Below are positions 31,048 through 39,256 of a stretch of DNA of 64,000 nucleotides, piece after piece. The notes under the pieces were generated by a model that searched no databases, was not told the DNA's origin, and was given only the letters and a program-made list of their open reading frames with translations. Numbering within the stretch: position 1 is the first letter of the stretch; each line of letters opens with the position of its first letter. Both the position numbers and the translations under genes were made by a program. Source of the stretch: Roseateles asaccharophilus (GTDB taxonomy: Bacteria > Pseudomonadota > Gammaproteobacteria > Burkholderiales > Burkholderiaceae_C); NCBI RefSeq assembly GCF_004362405.1, contig NZ_SNXE01000001.1, positions 620,001-684,000 on the forward strand, in the 5' to 3' direction.

Positions 31048-31595
31048 GAGCGAGGCTCCAGCGGCGGGTAGCTGCGCACCGGGCCCACGGGCTCCTGGGC
31101 CTGGGCGGCCGGCCTGACCGGCACGGGCAGAGCCTTGCGCTCCTCCTCGCTCAGCTCCAGCTTGGGCACCTTTCCGGCCTTGAAGGTGTTGATCGAGGCG
31201 ATGAATTCCTTTTCGCTGGGCAGATCGTCCGGCACATCCACGGACTTCAGCGTGTCACCCTCGAACCAAGCGACCAGATGGCGGGCCTGTGGTGCGGCAC
31301 CCTGGCGGCGGATGGAGAAGGCGTAATCCCAGCGGTTCTCGTGAAAGATATCGGTCAGCAGGGGCGAGCCCAAGAGGTCTCGCACCTGGTTGCGGCTCAT
31401 GCCGGGCTTGACCATGGCGACCTGCTCCTTGGTCAGCACATTGCCTTGCACCACTTCCAAGCGGTAAGGGGTGACCAGGCCCAGCACCTTGTCTCCGGAA
31501 ACCGAGGGCAGGCTGTCCCACGAGGGCAGTGAGGAGCAGCCGGCGAGGCCAAGCAGGGCCAGGGCGGCCAGGGACGTCGGGATGATGGAACGCAT
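31044..31595 (-). CDS. bamE: Outer-membrane assembly lipoprotein BamE (SmpA/OmlA)
   Basis: BamE is an accessory lipoprotein of the beta-barrel assembly machine. The 183-residue protein has signal and lipobox LALLGLAGC, the [16 protein letters not shown] strand, and the SmpA/OmlA core [18 protein letters not shown] followed by WDYAF. A proline-rich C-terminal extension of about 40 residues is longer than the E. coli protein. It is divergent from fur, the usual betaproteobacterial arrangement. Confidence 0.96.
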   Translation of the reverse strand: MRSIIPTSLAALALLGLAGCSSLPSWDSLPSVSGDKVLGLVTPYRLEVVQGNVLTKEQVAMVKPGMSRNQVRDLLGSPLLTDIFHENRWDYAFSIRRQGAAPQARHLVAWFEGDTLKSVDVPDDLPSEKEFIASINTFKAGKVPKLELSEEERKALPVPVRPAAQAQEPVGPVRSYPPLEPRS

Positions 31596-31690
31596 ATCTT
31601 CGGGGCCTTGGGGCGCAGGACGCCCATTGCTGGCTATGATTGCCCCATTCTAGCGGCAGGCCCAAGGGGGTTTGCCCAGCGCAGAACCCC

Positions 31691-32116
31691 ATGGACCGGA
31701 CCGAAGAAATCAAGAACAGCGGCCTCAAGGCCACCCTGCCCCGTATCAAGATTCTGGAGATCTTCCAGACCACGGCGCAGCGCCATATGACCGCTGAAGA
31801 CGTCTACAAGGCCCTGCTGACCGAGGGGGCAGATATCGGCTTGGCCACGGTGTACCGCGTGCTGACCCAGTTCGAGCAGGCCGGTTTGCTCTCGCGCAAC
31901 CACTTCGAGTCCGGCAAGGCGGTGTTCGAGCTCAATGAGGGCCATCACCACGACCATCTGGTCTGCCTGAGCTGTGGCCGCGTGGAAGAGTTCTACGACG
32001 CGCAGATCGAGGAGCGCCAGCACGCCATTGCCAAGGAGCGCGGCTTCGCATTGCAGGAGCATTCCCTGGCGCTGTACGCGAGCTGCACCAAGAAGGCCTG
32101 CCCGCATCGGGGTTGA
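31691..32116 (+). CDS. fur: Ferric uptake regulator
   Basis: Fur represses iron-acquisition genes when loaded with ferrous iron. The 141-residue protein has the winged helix ([12 protein letters not shown] to [16 protein letters not shown]), the metal-site [10 protein letters not shown] and [10 protein letters not shown], and a final CTKKACPH giving a second CxxxxC pair. A TATGAT box at 31635-31640 in the intergenic region with bamE is a plausible -10. The gene ends inside a hairpin shared with hprK. Confidence 0.98.
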   Translation: MDRTEEIKNSGLKATLPRIKILEIFQTTAQRHMTAEDVYKALLTEGADIGLATVYRVLTQFEQAGLLSRNHFESGKAVFELNEGHHHDHLVCLSCGRVEEFYDAQIEERQHAIAKERGFALQEHSLALYASCTKKACPHRG

Positions 32117-32132
32117 TCACGCTGATCAACCC
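32110..32132. terminator. Hairpin between convergent fur and hprK
   Basis: GGGTTGATCA, loop CGC, TGATCAACCC is a perfect 10-bp stem that contains the fur stop codon. There is no T-run on either side, so it may stall or protect mRNA ends rather than end transcription alone. Confidence 0.5.
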
Positions 32133-32143
32133 GGCGTGAGTCA

Positions 32144-33109
32144 CTAGCTGGGGTCGTCGAGCTGGCCGTTCTCGATGGCGCGCTGGTGGCGTTCGACGAA
32201 CTCGCGGTAGGTGTCAATGCCACGCAGCTGCAAGATGGTGTTGCGCACCGCCGCCTCCACCAGCACGGCGAGATTGCGGCCCGCGTCCACGGCGATCACG
32301 GCCTTGCGCACCGGCATGCCCAGCACGTCTTCGTAGAGGGGCTCATAGGGCAGGCGCTCGAAATCGCGCTCCATGGTTTCCTTGCGGACCAGATGCACGA
32401 TGAGCTTGAGCCGCATCTTGCGGCGCACCGCCGTCTCGCCAAAGATGGCCTTGATGTCCAGCAGGCCGATGCCGCGCACCTCCAGCAGATTCATCAGCAG
32501 CTCGGGGCAGCGGCCCTCGATGGCCGTCTGGGCGATGCGGAAAAAGTCCACCGCGTCGTCGGCCACCAGGCCATGGCCGCGCGAGATCAGTTCCAGGCCC
32601 AGTTCGCTCTTGCCCAGGCCGGACTCGCCGGTCAGCAGCACGCCCAGGCCCAGAATATCCATGAAGACGCCGTGCCGCGTGGTCCGGTTGGCGCAGAGCT
32701 GAGCCAGATAGGCGCGCACCACATCAATCACGTGGCCGGCCGAGTCGGCGGTGATGAAGAGCGGGATATCGGCGCGGTCGCACATGGCCACCAGGCGGTC
32801 GGGTGGCGTTTGGTCGTCCGCCACGATGATGACCGGCGGCTCCAGGGTGACGATGCGCGCGATGCGCCGGTCCAGCACCTCGCCCGAGGCCTCGCTCAGG
32901 TAAGCGACTTCGCGCCGGCCGACGATCTGGACCCGGTAGGGGTGGATGTAGTTGAGGTAGCCCACCAGGTCGGCGGCGGACTGTGCTTCGCGGAGCGCGC
33001 CCTCGTCGAAGCGGCGCTCGGGGTGAGCGTGCCCCGCCACCCACTCCCAGCGAAGAGACCGTCGGTGCTCCTCGAAGAGCCGGTCAGCGCTGATGGAGGT
33101 AACTTTCAC
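32144..33109 (-). CDS. hprK: HPr kinase/phosphorylase
   Basis: HprK phosphorylates and dephosphorylates a serine of HPr-type proteins. In betaproteobacteria it links carbon and nitrogen PTS state to regulation. The 321-residue protein has an N-terminal domain of about 130 residues, Walker [15 protein letters not shown] with the preceding [24 protein letters not shown], and the HprK signature [16 protein letters not shown]. It follows ptsN by 19 bp. Confidence 0.97.
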   Translation of the reverse strand: MKVTSISADRLFEEHRRSLRWEWVAGHAHPERRFDEGALREAQSAADLVGYLNYIHPYRVQIVGRREVAYLSEASGEVLDRRIARIVTLEPPVIIVADDQTPPDRLVAMCDRADIPLFITADSAGHVIDVVRAYLAQLCANRTTRHGVFMDILGLGVLLTGESGLGKSELGLELISRGHGLVADDAVDFFRIAQTAIEGRCPELLMNLLEVRGIGLLDIKAIFGETAVRRKMRLKLIVHLVRKETMERDFERLPYEPLYEDVLGMPVRKAVIAVDAGRNLAVLVEAAVRNTILQLRGIDTYREFVERHQRAIENGQLDDPS

Positions 33110-33128
33110 GCGGCTCTGGGGCTGTGAC

Positions 33129-33599
33129 TCAGGCGACCGACTTCAGCGGTTCCCAGGCCGAGATCAGGCGGTGCAGATCGGCCGCTTCATGCTCGGTCTT
33201 GAGGCGTTCACGCAGCTCGCGGTCGGAGAGCATCTCGGCGATTTCCGAGAGGATTTCCAGATGGCGCTGGGTGGCGGCTTCGGGAACCAGCAAGAAGATC
33301 AGGAGGCTGACGGGCTCGTCATCCGGCGCATCGAAGCCTATGGACTGCTGCACACGCAGCACGGCGGCCAGCGGGTTCTTCAGGCCCTTGATGCGGCCAT
33401 GCGGAATGGCCACGCCATGGCCCAGTCCGGTTGAGCCCAGACGCTCCCGGGCAAAGAGGTTGTCGGTGACCGAGGCGCGCGCGATGCTGTGATTGTTTTC
33501 GAACAGCAAGCCAGCCTGCTCAAAGACACGCTTTTTGCTGGAGGCGTCCACATTCACCAGCACATTGCTGGCGGGCAGGATGGCGGCAAGACGGTTCAT
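33129..33599 (-). CDS. ptsN: Nitrogen-PTS enzyme IIA
   Basis: EIIA-Ntr is the output phosphoprotein of the nitrogen PTS. The 156-residue protein carries the phosphorylated histidine in HGVAIPHGR (H67), the [14 protein letters not shown] region before it, and [22 protein letters not shown]. It sits between hpf and hprK as usual, but rpoN, normally upstream in this cluster, is absent from this window. Confidence 0.97.
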   Translation of the reverse strand: MNRLAAILPASNVLVNVDASSKKRVFEQAGLLFENNHSIARASVTDNLFARERLGSTGLGHGVAIPHGRIKGLKNPLAAVLRVQQSIGFDAPDDEPVSLLIFLLVPEAATQRHLEILSEIAEMLSDRELRERLKTEHEAADLHRLISAWEPLKSVA

Positions 33600-33836
33600 C
33601 GGGTCGCAGCGCCGGTTAGGGCTTGATGGGCCTTGGGCGGGACGCTTTTTCGGTAGCTAGGAGCCGGATTATAGGAATCATCGTCCCGATCTTGGTTTCC
33701 GAGTCTTGCAAGGCTCGGTACTTGTGCGCGTCTTTGCGGCGGCGCAGCAACAACAAGCGTGCTCTGCGCACAGCCGGGTTCGCGCAAGAAAAAGCGGCCC
33801 GCAGGCCGCCAGTATCAGAGGGTGCAGGTCTGGGAC

Positions 33837-34175
33837 TCAGGCGCCCAGCTCCAGACGCTTGGGCGAGGTGTGATGATGGTCCTGCACCCGGTCCTTGTGT
33901 CGACAGACTTGGCGATCCAGCTTGTCCATCAGCTGATCAATCGCGGCATAAAGATCTTCATGGGACTGTTCCACGAAGATGTCACGACCCTTGACGTGAA
34001 CATTGATTTCGGCACGTTGCCGGCGATCCTTCTCCTTTTGCTTTTCCACGGTGAGCAGGACGTTGATGTCGACGACCTGGTCAAAGTGGCGGGTCACCCT
34101 GTCCAACTTTGTAAGCACGTACTCACGCAGCGCCGGTGTCACTTCAAGATGGTGGCCGCTGATTGTCAGGTTCAT
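33837..34175 (-). CDS. hpf: Ribosome hibernation promoting factor
   Basis: HPF binds the 30S decoding region and helps form inactive 100S ribosomes. The 112-residue protein starts [20 protein letters not shown] and contains [25 protein letters not shown] (split here), [20 protein letters not shown] and a His-rich tail. A perfect AAAGGAGG (34180-34187) fixes the start at ATG 34175; the longer open frame upstream is spurious. It is the short form without the dimerisation domain. Confidence 0.96.
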   Translation of the reverse strand: MNLTISGHHLEVTPALREYVLTKLDRVTRHFDQVVDINVLLTVEKQKEKDRRQRAEINVHVKGRDIFVEQSHEDLYAAIDQLMDKLDRQVCRHKDRVQDHHHTSPKRLELGA

Positions 34176-34187
34176 AGAGCCTCCTTT

Positions 34188-34426
34188 CACGAGGGTGGAC
34201 GGAAAAGCCGAATTCAGGGAATTAGGCAGGGACGGAAGATGCTGAATCGGGTGCGGGGTGTCGGATGCTGAGGGGCGGTGGGTAGCGGAGGCTTGGCTGC
34301 TGAGCTGTCGAGTCCAGTGTGCGCCGCCCTCTGCCATGTGACAAGAATTTGAAGCCAATGCCCTACCCAATCGGAGTGTTGCCCGTCCCAAGCGGGCATA
34401 GCTGTGCTTCAATGCGCTGTTGGCCT
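34188..34426. other. Intergenic region upstream of hpf
   Basis: No gene can be supported here. The minus strand must hold the hpf promoter, but I see no clear -35/-10 pair or sigma-54 box. GATGCTGA occurs twice about 30 bp apart (around 34238 and 34264). Confidence 0.4.
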
Positions 34427-34455
34427 TTGCGCCACCCTGTGGCGGATGTGATAAT
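34427..34455 (+). promoter_or_regulatory. Sigma-70-type promoter for corA
   Basis: TTGCGC (34427-34432), a 17-bp spacer and GATAAT (34450-34455) form a good promoter. Transcription from about 34462 would give a leader of roughly 190 nt before corA. Confidence 0.6.
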
Positions 34456-34470
34456 TCTTTCGCCCCATCT

Positions 34471-34614
34471 CTGGAGTCATTCTTGGACAGCGATCACCCG
34501 CGGTGACCGTCCACTCCAGTGCCTGCAGCCGGTAGCACGCGTGTTGTGCCGACCGCCAGTCCGGAGTGAGACGGTAGCCCCGACCTCAGACCCATCCGGA
34601 CGGCCCGCCCGTCC
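34471..34614 (+). ncRNA. Structured 5' leader of corA (possible cis-regulatory RNA)
   Basis: Two hairpins are visible. The first uses CTGGAGT (34471-34477) with ACTCCAG (34513-34519), continues as GGAC/GTCC, and is capped by CACC-CGC-GGTG. The second is GGACGG (34598-34603), loop CCCGC, CCGTCC (34609-34614), about 35 nt before the start codon. A long leader with stacked hairpins ahead of a magnesium transporter suggests ion-responsive control. It does not match the M-box or the mgtA leader that I can recall. Confidence 0.45.
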
Positions 34615-34650
34615 TCACCCGACGGCGCTGGTGCGCTGGAGTTTTTCTGC

Positions 34651-35625
34651 ATGCTCAATGTTTTCACGCTGGACAATGGCCGCCTGCGGGGCGGACTGTT
34701 CCAGGAAGAGATCGCCAGTTCCGAGGCCTTGTCCCAGGTTCGCCCCATCTGGGTGGATCTTGAAGATCCCAGTGCCGAGGAAAAGGGTTGGATCCGTGAT
34801 CATTTCGGCCTGAACATCCCCGAAGACATCGTTGACGATGACCTGGAAGAGTCCGCCCGCTTCTACGAGGAAGACAACGGCGAGCTGCATATCCGCTCGG
34901 ACTTCCTGATTGATGACGACAGCTCCCCGCGCAATGTGCGTGTGGCCTTCATCCTCTTCAACAATGTGCTGTTCTCCATCCACAAGGAGGATCTGCCTGT
35001 CTTCCGGCTCTTGCGCTTGCGGGCGCGGCGCATCCCGGCCCTGATCGAGGATGCCAAGGATGTGCTGCTCAAGCTCTACGATGCCGACGCCGAGTATTCG
35101 GCCGATGTGCTGGAGGGCATCTACGACAGCCTGGAGAAGGTCAGCGCTCGCGTGCTCAAGAGCGAGGTGAATGATGCCGAGGCCGCCGAGGTCTTGGCCG
35201 CCATCGCCCGTGAGGAAGACTTGAACGGGCGCATCCGCCGCAATGTGATGGATACGCGGCGCGCCGTCAGTTTCATGATGCGCAGCCGCATGCTCAATGC
35301 CGAGCAGTTCGAGGAGTCGCGCCAGATCCTGCGTGATATCGACTCGCTGGACAGCCACACGGCCTTCCTGTTCGACAAGATCAACTTCCTGATGGATGCC
35401 ACGGTTGGTTTCATCAACATCAATCAGAACAAGATCATCAAGATCTTCTCGGTGGCCAGCGTGGCCCTGCTGCCGCCGACCTTGATTGCGAGCATCTACG
35501 GCATGAACTTCAAGTTCATGCCCGAGCTGGATTGGAGCCTGGGCTACCCCTACGCCCTGCTCTTGATGGCCGCTTCGGTGGCCGCTCCGCTGATCTACTT
35601 CCGCCGCAAGGGCTGGATGCGCTGA
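34651..35625 (+). CDS. corA: CorA magnesium/cobalt transporter
   Basis: CorA is a pentameric inner-membrane magnesium channel. The 324-residue protein has a long acidic cytoplasmic domain (residues 1-255) and two C-terminal helices around the selectivity signature YGMNFKFMPEL (near 290): IFSVASVALLPPTLIASIYG and YPYALLLMAASVAAPLIYF. It ends in basic RRKGWMR. It is monocistronic with its own promoter and leader. Confidence 0.98.
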   Translation: MLNVFTLDNGRLRGGLFQEEIASSEALSQVRPIWVDLEDPSAEEKGWIRDHFGLNIPEDIVDDDLEESARFYEEDNGELHIRSDFLIDDDSSPRNVRVAFILFNNVLFSIHKEDLPVFRLLRLRARRIPALIEDAKDVLLKLYDADAEYSADVLEGIYDSLEKVSARVLKSEVNDAEAAEVLAAIAREEDLNGRIRRNVMDTRRAVSFMMRSRMLNAEQFEESRQILRDIDSLDSHTAFLFDKINFLMDATVGFININQNKIIKIFSVASVALLPPTLIASIYGMNFKFMPELDWSLGYPYALLLMAASVAAPLIYFRRKGWMR

Positions 35626-35668
35626 GGCTCATTTTTGCCTCGGCCGGGCGGTTCCTCCAAGCGAAAAG

Positions 35669-35690
35669 GGCTTCCGCGAATGCGGAAGCC
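35669..35690. terminator. Hairpin downstream of corA
   Basis: GGCTTCCGC, loop GAAT, GCGGAAGCC is a perfect 9-bp stem. On the minus strand it is followed by CCCTTTTCG, on the + strand by CCCGGGCATAAAA, so the T-run favours the minus strand. It begins about 45 bp after the corA stop. Confidence 0.55.
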
Positions 35691-35717
35691 CCGGGCATAA
35701 AAGAGATCGCAAGACGC

Positions 35718-35765
35718 CCCGAGCCCAACGAGGGAGGGAGGGAGGAGGAGGAGAAGGGCCTCGGG
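35718..35765 (+). repeat. Purine tract with three GGG runs inside a stem-loop
   Basis: Bases 35730-35758 are all purines: GGGA three times, then GGA repeats and AAGGG. The tract is enclosed by CCCGAGCCC (35718-35726) and GGGCCTCGGG (35756-35765), which pair with one bulge. It could form a G-quadruplex or triplex in the intergenic region after corA. Confidence 0.5.
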
Positions 35766-36118
35766 ATTTCTGCCTCCGTGTGGAGGCGGTCTCACGATCG
35801 AAATCTTGCTCCAAATATATAGCTGCTGTGCGGCCTTTGGGAACTATGTTCTCGGTGCTGGCGCTGGCAAGTGCCACGACAGTCCAGCATGCTAGGTGTA
35901 CCTTGTGTTCAGGTTTGATGAGCAGCCCCCGGGGGATTTGTCCCTTCAAGCCGCTACAGCCAAGAGCCTGTACTGTTGTACGGCAGTACTTGGGCTGACT
36001 TTAGGCATTTTCAAGAGCCGGGCGCCGGCGCGGGGTCTTGTTTCGTTGGCCCGGCCTGCCGCCAGGGGCCGGGCATAGAATCAAAAAGTGCTCAGAGACG
36101 CTCAAGCAAGGACAGGCC
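35766..36118. other. AT-richer intergenic region before the ferritin-like gene
   Basis: About 350 bp with lower GC and no coding frame I can support. TAGAAT at about 36076 is the best -10 candidate for the next gene. TGTACTGTTGTACGGCAGTAC (around 35970) contains imperfect GTAC repeats that could be a regulator site. Confidence 0.35.
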
Positions 36119-36973
36119 ATGCTCTATCCCGAACTCTTCAAGCAGCTAGAGGCCGTGCGCTGGAACATGGACACCGACATCCCTTGGTCCAGCTTTGACC
36201 CGGCACGCCTGAGCGACGATCAGGCGCACACCATCAAGATGAATGCCATCACGGAGTGGGCCGCCTTGCCCGCCACGGAGATGTTCCTGCGTGACAACCG
36301 GGAGGACAGCGACTTCTCGGCCTTCATGAGCGTGTGGTTCTTCGAGGAACAGAAGCATTCCCTGGTGCTCATGGAGTACCTGCGGCGCTTTCGCCCCGAT
36401 CTCGTACCCACCGAGCAGGAGTTGCACGAGATCCGCTTTGAGTTCGACCCGGCGCCGGCGCTGGAGACGCTGATGCTGCATTTCTGCGGCGAGATCCGGC
36501 TGAACCACTGGTATCGGCGCGCTGCCGAGTGGCATACCGAGCCGGTGATCAAGGCCATCTACGAGACCCTGTCGCGTGACGAGGCCCGCCACGGCGGCGC
36601 TTATCTTCGCTATATGAAGCGGGCCATGGGCAAGTTCGGTGACGAGGCACGCGCCGCATTCGCCAAGGTCGGGGTGCTGATGGCCAGTGCCCGACGCACC
36701 GCCCAGGCCTTGCACCCGACCAACCTCCATGTCAACGCCGCACTCTTCCCGCGTGACACCATCCAGAGCCGTCTGCCCGATCCGCAGTGGCTCGAGCATT
36801 GGCTGGACAAGCAGATCCAGTTCGATGCCGTGTGGGAGGGCAAGGTGGTGGAGCGCATTCTCCACAATATGAGCCTGCTGATGGAGCGCAGCTTTGCCAG
36901 CGTCCAGGAGCTCAATCGCTATCGCAAGGAGCTGGGCGCCCAGTTGGCGGCCCAGCCCCAGCCCGCCGCCTGA
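36119..36973 (+). CDS. Ferritin-like diiron-domain protein
   Basis: The 284-residue cytoplasmic protein is all-helical. It has two carboxylate-histidine motifs, FEEQKH (about residues 75-80) and SRDEARHGGAY (about 155-165), with further Glu/His in ALPATEMF and FCGEIRLNHW. These match diiron four-helix bundles related to ferritins and acyl-ACP desaturases. A redox or oxygenase role on an unknown substrate is likely; nothing nearby indicates it. It stands alone. Confidence 0.8.
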   Translation: MLYPELFKQLEAVRWNMDTDIPWSSFDPARLSDDQAHTIKMNAITEWAALPATEMFLRDNREDSDFSAFMSVWFFEEQKHSLVLMEYLRRFRPDLVPTEQELHEIRFEFDPAPALETLMLHFCGEIRLNHWYRRAAEWHTEPVIKAIYETLSRDEARHGGAYLRYMKRAMGKFGDEARAAFAKVGVLMASARRTAQALHPTNLHVNAALFPRDTIQSRLPDPQWLEHWLDKQIQFDAVWEGKVVERILHNMSLLMERSFASVQELNRYRKELGAQLAAQPQPAA

Positions 36974-36996
36974 GCGGCAGGCTGCTTGCGTGCGGC

Positions 36997-37878
36997 TCAG
37001 TGGCTGCGCTGGCGCTGCAGCACCAGCAGCCAGAAGCACAGGCCGGCCAGCACCAGGCCGCCGATCAGGTGGGGTGAAGCCAGGCCGCCCAGTGCGGCGA
37101 GTCCATCGTCCCAGGCCCAGCGGCCGGCGGCGGCGCTCAGCTTCTCGGGGCTGTGCTGCGCATGCTCAAACTCGCTGAGATGATTCATGAAGGCCTTGAG
37201 GGCGCCCTCGAGCTGGGTCTTCATCAGCTGCCACACGATGGGCAGGCCGTAGACCTTGTCCAGGACCAGGCCCCCTATGCCCAAGACGCCGAGCACCACG
37301 GGCACTCCCAGGCGCTTGAGCCAGGCCGAGGCGGCCATCAGCAGCAGCAGCAGGGGCGCCAGCCACAAGGCCATCAGCAGCGAGCCCAGCATCAGGCGCA
37401 CCACACCGAACAGGGTGCTGAGCAGCAGGCCTGACCAGGACACCTCGGCCAGGGCGGCCGTGCCGCCCAGCTTGAGCACCAGGCCGGCGGCGACCGGCAG
37501 GCCCACCACGCTGCCCACCAAGACGGCCAGCATCGGGAGGAGCAGCACGTGCATGGTCAGCAGGGCACCCAGGCTCTCGCTATGACTGGCGGGCAGGGAG
37601 CGCCAGAACTCGATGGAGCGATCCTGCTGGTCGCGCCGTGCCAGCCCGGGCAGCTGAAACACCGTCGTGACCCAGATGATGGCGCCAATCAGCACGGCAC
37701 TGGCGGACACCACCATATCCGCCAGCACGGTCGGATGCAGGTCCTCGTCCATCTCGACATGGCCCACGGGCAGCAGGGCCATGAACAGCAGGGGCGGTAC
37801 CAGCATCAGGAGCAGCCAGCCGCGGTGATGCTGCATCCACTCGCGCAGCATCAGGGTCTTGAATCGTTGTGTCCACAT
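36997..37878 (-). CDS. ABC transporter permease (YtrC/D-like)
   Basis: The 293-residue protein has a basic cytoplasmic start (MWTQRFKTLMLREWMQHHRG) and six hydrophobic segments, including WLLLMLVPPLLFMALLPVG and LGVPVVLGVLGIGGLVL. AAGGAG lies 8 bases before ATG 37878, so I reject the GTG at 37911. It is the last gene of the GntR-ATPase-permease operon, a layout typical of systems responding to cell-envelope stress or peptides. Confidence 0.85.
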   Translation of the reverse strand: MWTQRFKTLMLREWMQHHRGWLLLMLVPPLLFMALLPVGHVEMDEDLHPTVLADMVVSASAVLIGAIIWVTTVFQLPGLARRDQQDRSIEFWRSLPASHSESLGALLTMHVLLLPMLAVLVGSVVGLPVAAGLVLKLGGTAALAEVSWSGLLLSTLFGVVRLMLGSLLMALWLAPLLLLLMAASAWLKRLGVPVVLGVLGIGGLVLDKVYGLPIVWQLMKTQLEGALKAFMNHLSEFEHAQHSPEKLSAAAGRWAWDDGLAALGGLASPHLIGGLVLAGLCFWLLVLQRQRSH

Positions 37879-37897
37879 GATGGGTGTCTCCTTGCGC

Positions 37898-38779
37898 TCA
37901 GACCTGAGCACTGGGCTGGATTTCGGGCTTGCGCGTCAGCGCCATGAACAGGTCCACCAGGCTGGGGCGCATGCGGCGGCCCAGGGCTTCGACCTGCAGC
38001 GGCGGCGCGCCATCGAACAAGGCCATGGCCTGTCCCTGCTGGCGGTAGCGCAGCAAGGGGTGGGCGGCAGCCACCGCCTCGGCGGCCGCCGGGTCGTGGC
38101 TCAGCGCGACAAAGCGTGAGTCGATCTCCTCCAGGCTGATGTTCAGCACCAGGCGACCTTCATCGAGCATCATCACGTCCGAGAGCAGGGTCTCGATCTC
38201 CTCCACCTGGTGGGTGGAGATCAGCACGCTGCGCTCGCCGTCGCACCACTCGTCGATCAGCATCTCGTAGAAGCCCTTGCGCGACATGACATCCAGGCCC
38301 AGGGTGGGTTCATCCAGGATCATCAGACGGCTGTCGATGGCGGCCACCAGGGCCAGATGCAGCTGGGTGACCATGCCCTTGGAAAGGGTCTTGACCTTGT
38401 CGCGCGGCCCCACGCTTGTGCGCTTGAGCAGCGCACGTGCGCGATCGGCCGAGAAATTGGGCTGCAAGCCGCTCATCAGGCGGATCAGCTCGTCTACCCG
38501 TGCCCAGCGCGGCAGCACCGCCACATCCGGGATATAGGACAGGCCGGACAGCAGCTGCTCGCGCTGGCGCAAGGGGTCCAGACCGAGCACCTGGAGCTCG
38601 CCCTGGGCGGGCATCAGTCCCACCAGGGCCTTCATCAGCGAGGTCTTGCCCGCGCCGTTGTGGCCCAGCAGGCCCACCACCCGCCCCTTGGGAATGCTGA
38701 AGCCGATATTGTCGACCGCCGTCTTGCTGCCATAGCGCAGGCTCAGACCACGCGCCTGCACGAGGTTCTCGTTGCTCAT
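37898..38779 (-). CDS. ABC transporter ATP-binding protein (YtrB-like)
   Basis: The 293-residue ATPase has Walker A GLLGHNGAGKTSLMKAL, a short signature region (TLSKGMVTQLHLAL, non-canonical LSKGM in place of LSGGQ), Walker B SRLMILDEPTLGLD and H-loop VLISTHQVEEIE. The degenerate signature is common in the YtrB/EcsA-like group. Its ATG overlaps the stop of the GntR gene (ATGA). Confidence 0.9.
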   Translation of the reverse strand: MSNENLVQARGLSLRYGSKTAVDNIGFSIPKGRVVGLLGHNGAGKTSLMKALVGLMPAQGELQVLGLDPLRQREQLLSGLSYIPDVAVLPRWARVDELIRLMSGLQPNFSADRARALLKRTSVGPRDKVKTLSKGMVTQLHLALVAAIDSRLMILDEPTLGLDVMSRKGFYEMLIDEWCDGERSVLISTHQVEEIETLLSDVMMLDEGRLVLNISLEEIDSRFVALSHDPAAAEAVAAAHPLLRYRQQGQAMALFDGAPPLQVEALGRRMRPSLVDLFMALTRKPEIQPSAQV

Positions 38780-39129
38780 TGCATCTCCCAGTTCAGATCT
38801 TGGGGCTCCAGGCCCAGGCGGCGCAGCTTGGCCCGCAGGGCGGGCCATTCCTCGCGCAGAAATTGCTCGCGGGCCGAGCGGCGAAGACGGGCACGCGCGC
38901 CCGTCTTGACATACATGCCCAGCCCGCGCCGGGCTTCCACCAGATCCTGCTCGACCAGGGCCTGCAGGGCACGGCCCACGGTCAGCGGATTGATCAGGTA
39001 GTGGCTGGCGAGCATGCGCACCGAGGGCAGGGCCTGCCCCTCGGGCGGCTCGCCGTCCAGCAGCTGCACGGCCAGACGGTCGGCCAGCTGCTGGTAGATG
39101 GGACTCGAATCATTCCAGCGTTCCGGCAT
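38776..39129 (-). CDS. GntR-family regulator, YtrA subfamily
   Basis: The 117-residue protein is a winged helix of the GntR type (SPIYQQLADRLAVQLLDGEP, LPSVRMLASHYLINPLTVGRAL, LVEARRGLGMYV) with a short YtrA-type C-terminal tail. It most likely represses its own operon until an envelope signal appears. A palindrome just upstream is the probable operator. I start at ATG 39129. Confidence 0.9.
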   Translation of the reverse strand: MPERWNDSSPIYQQLADRLAVQLLDGEPPEGQALPSVRMLASHYLINPLTVGRALQALVEQDLVEARRGLGMYVKTGARARLRRSAREQFLREEWPALRAKLRRLGLEPQDLNWEMQ

Positions 39130-39140
39130 GGTGGGATCCA

Positions 39141-39164
39141 GGTGTGTTGCTGATGTAGCACACC
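39141..39164. promoter_or_regulatory. Palindromic operator upstream of the YtrA-type regulator
   Basis: GGTGTG (39141-39146) and CACACC (39159-39164) are perfect inverted arms, with the partly matching inner bases TTGCT and TAG. It lies 12 bp before the regulator start, the usual place for autoregulation in YtrA systems. Confidence 0.6.
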
Positions 39165-39256
39165 ATATCAAGCCATGCCGGGCCGCCCCAGCGCTCTGCG
39201 ACAGACTGCAGCCGGGCGAGTACAGGCTGCACAGGGGGGGCGGACTTGTGCAGCGC

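Noticed and set aside
33600..34175. rpoN as a member of the hpf-ptsN-hprK cluster
   Set aside because: Only short frames are present around hpf; no sigma-54 domain is found in the window.
34427..34650. corA leader as an M-box, mgtA or yybP-ykoY riboswitch
   Set aside because: I could not find the conserved core bases of these families, so only a structured leader is claimed.
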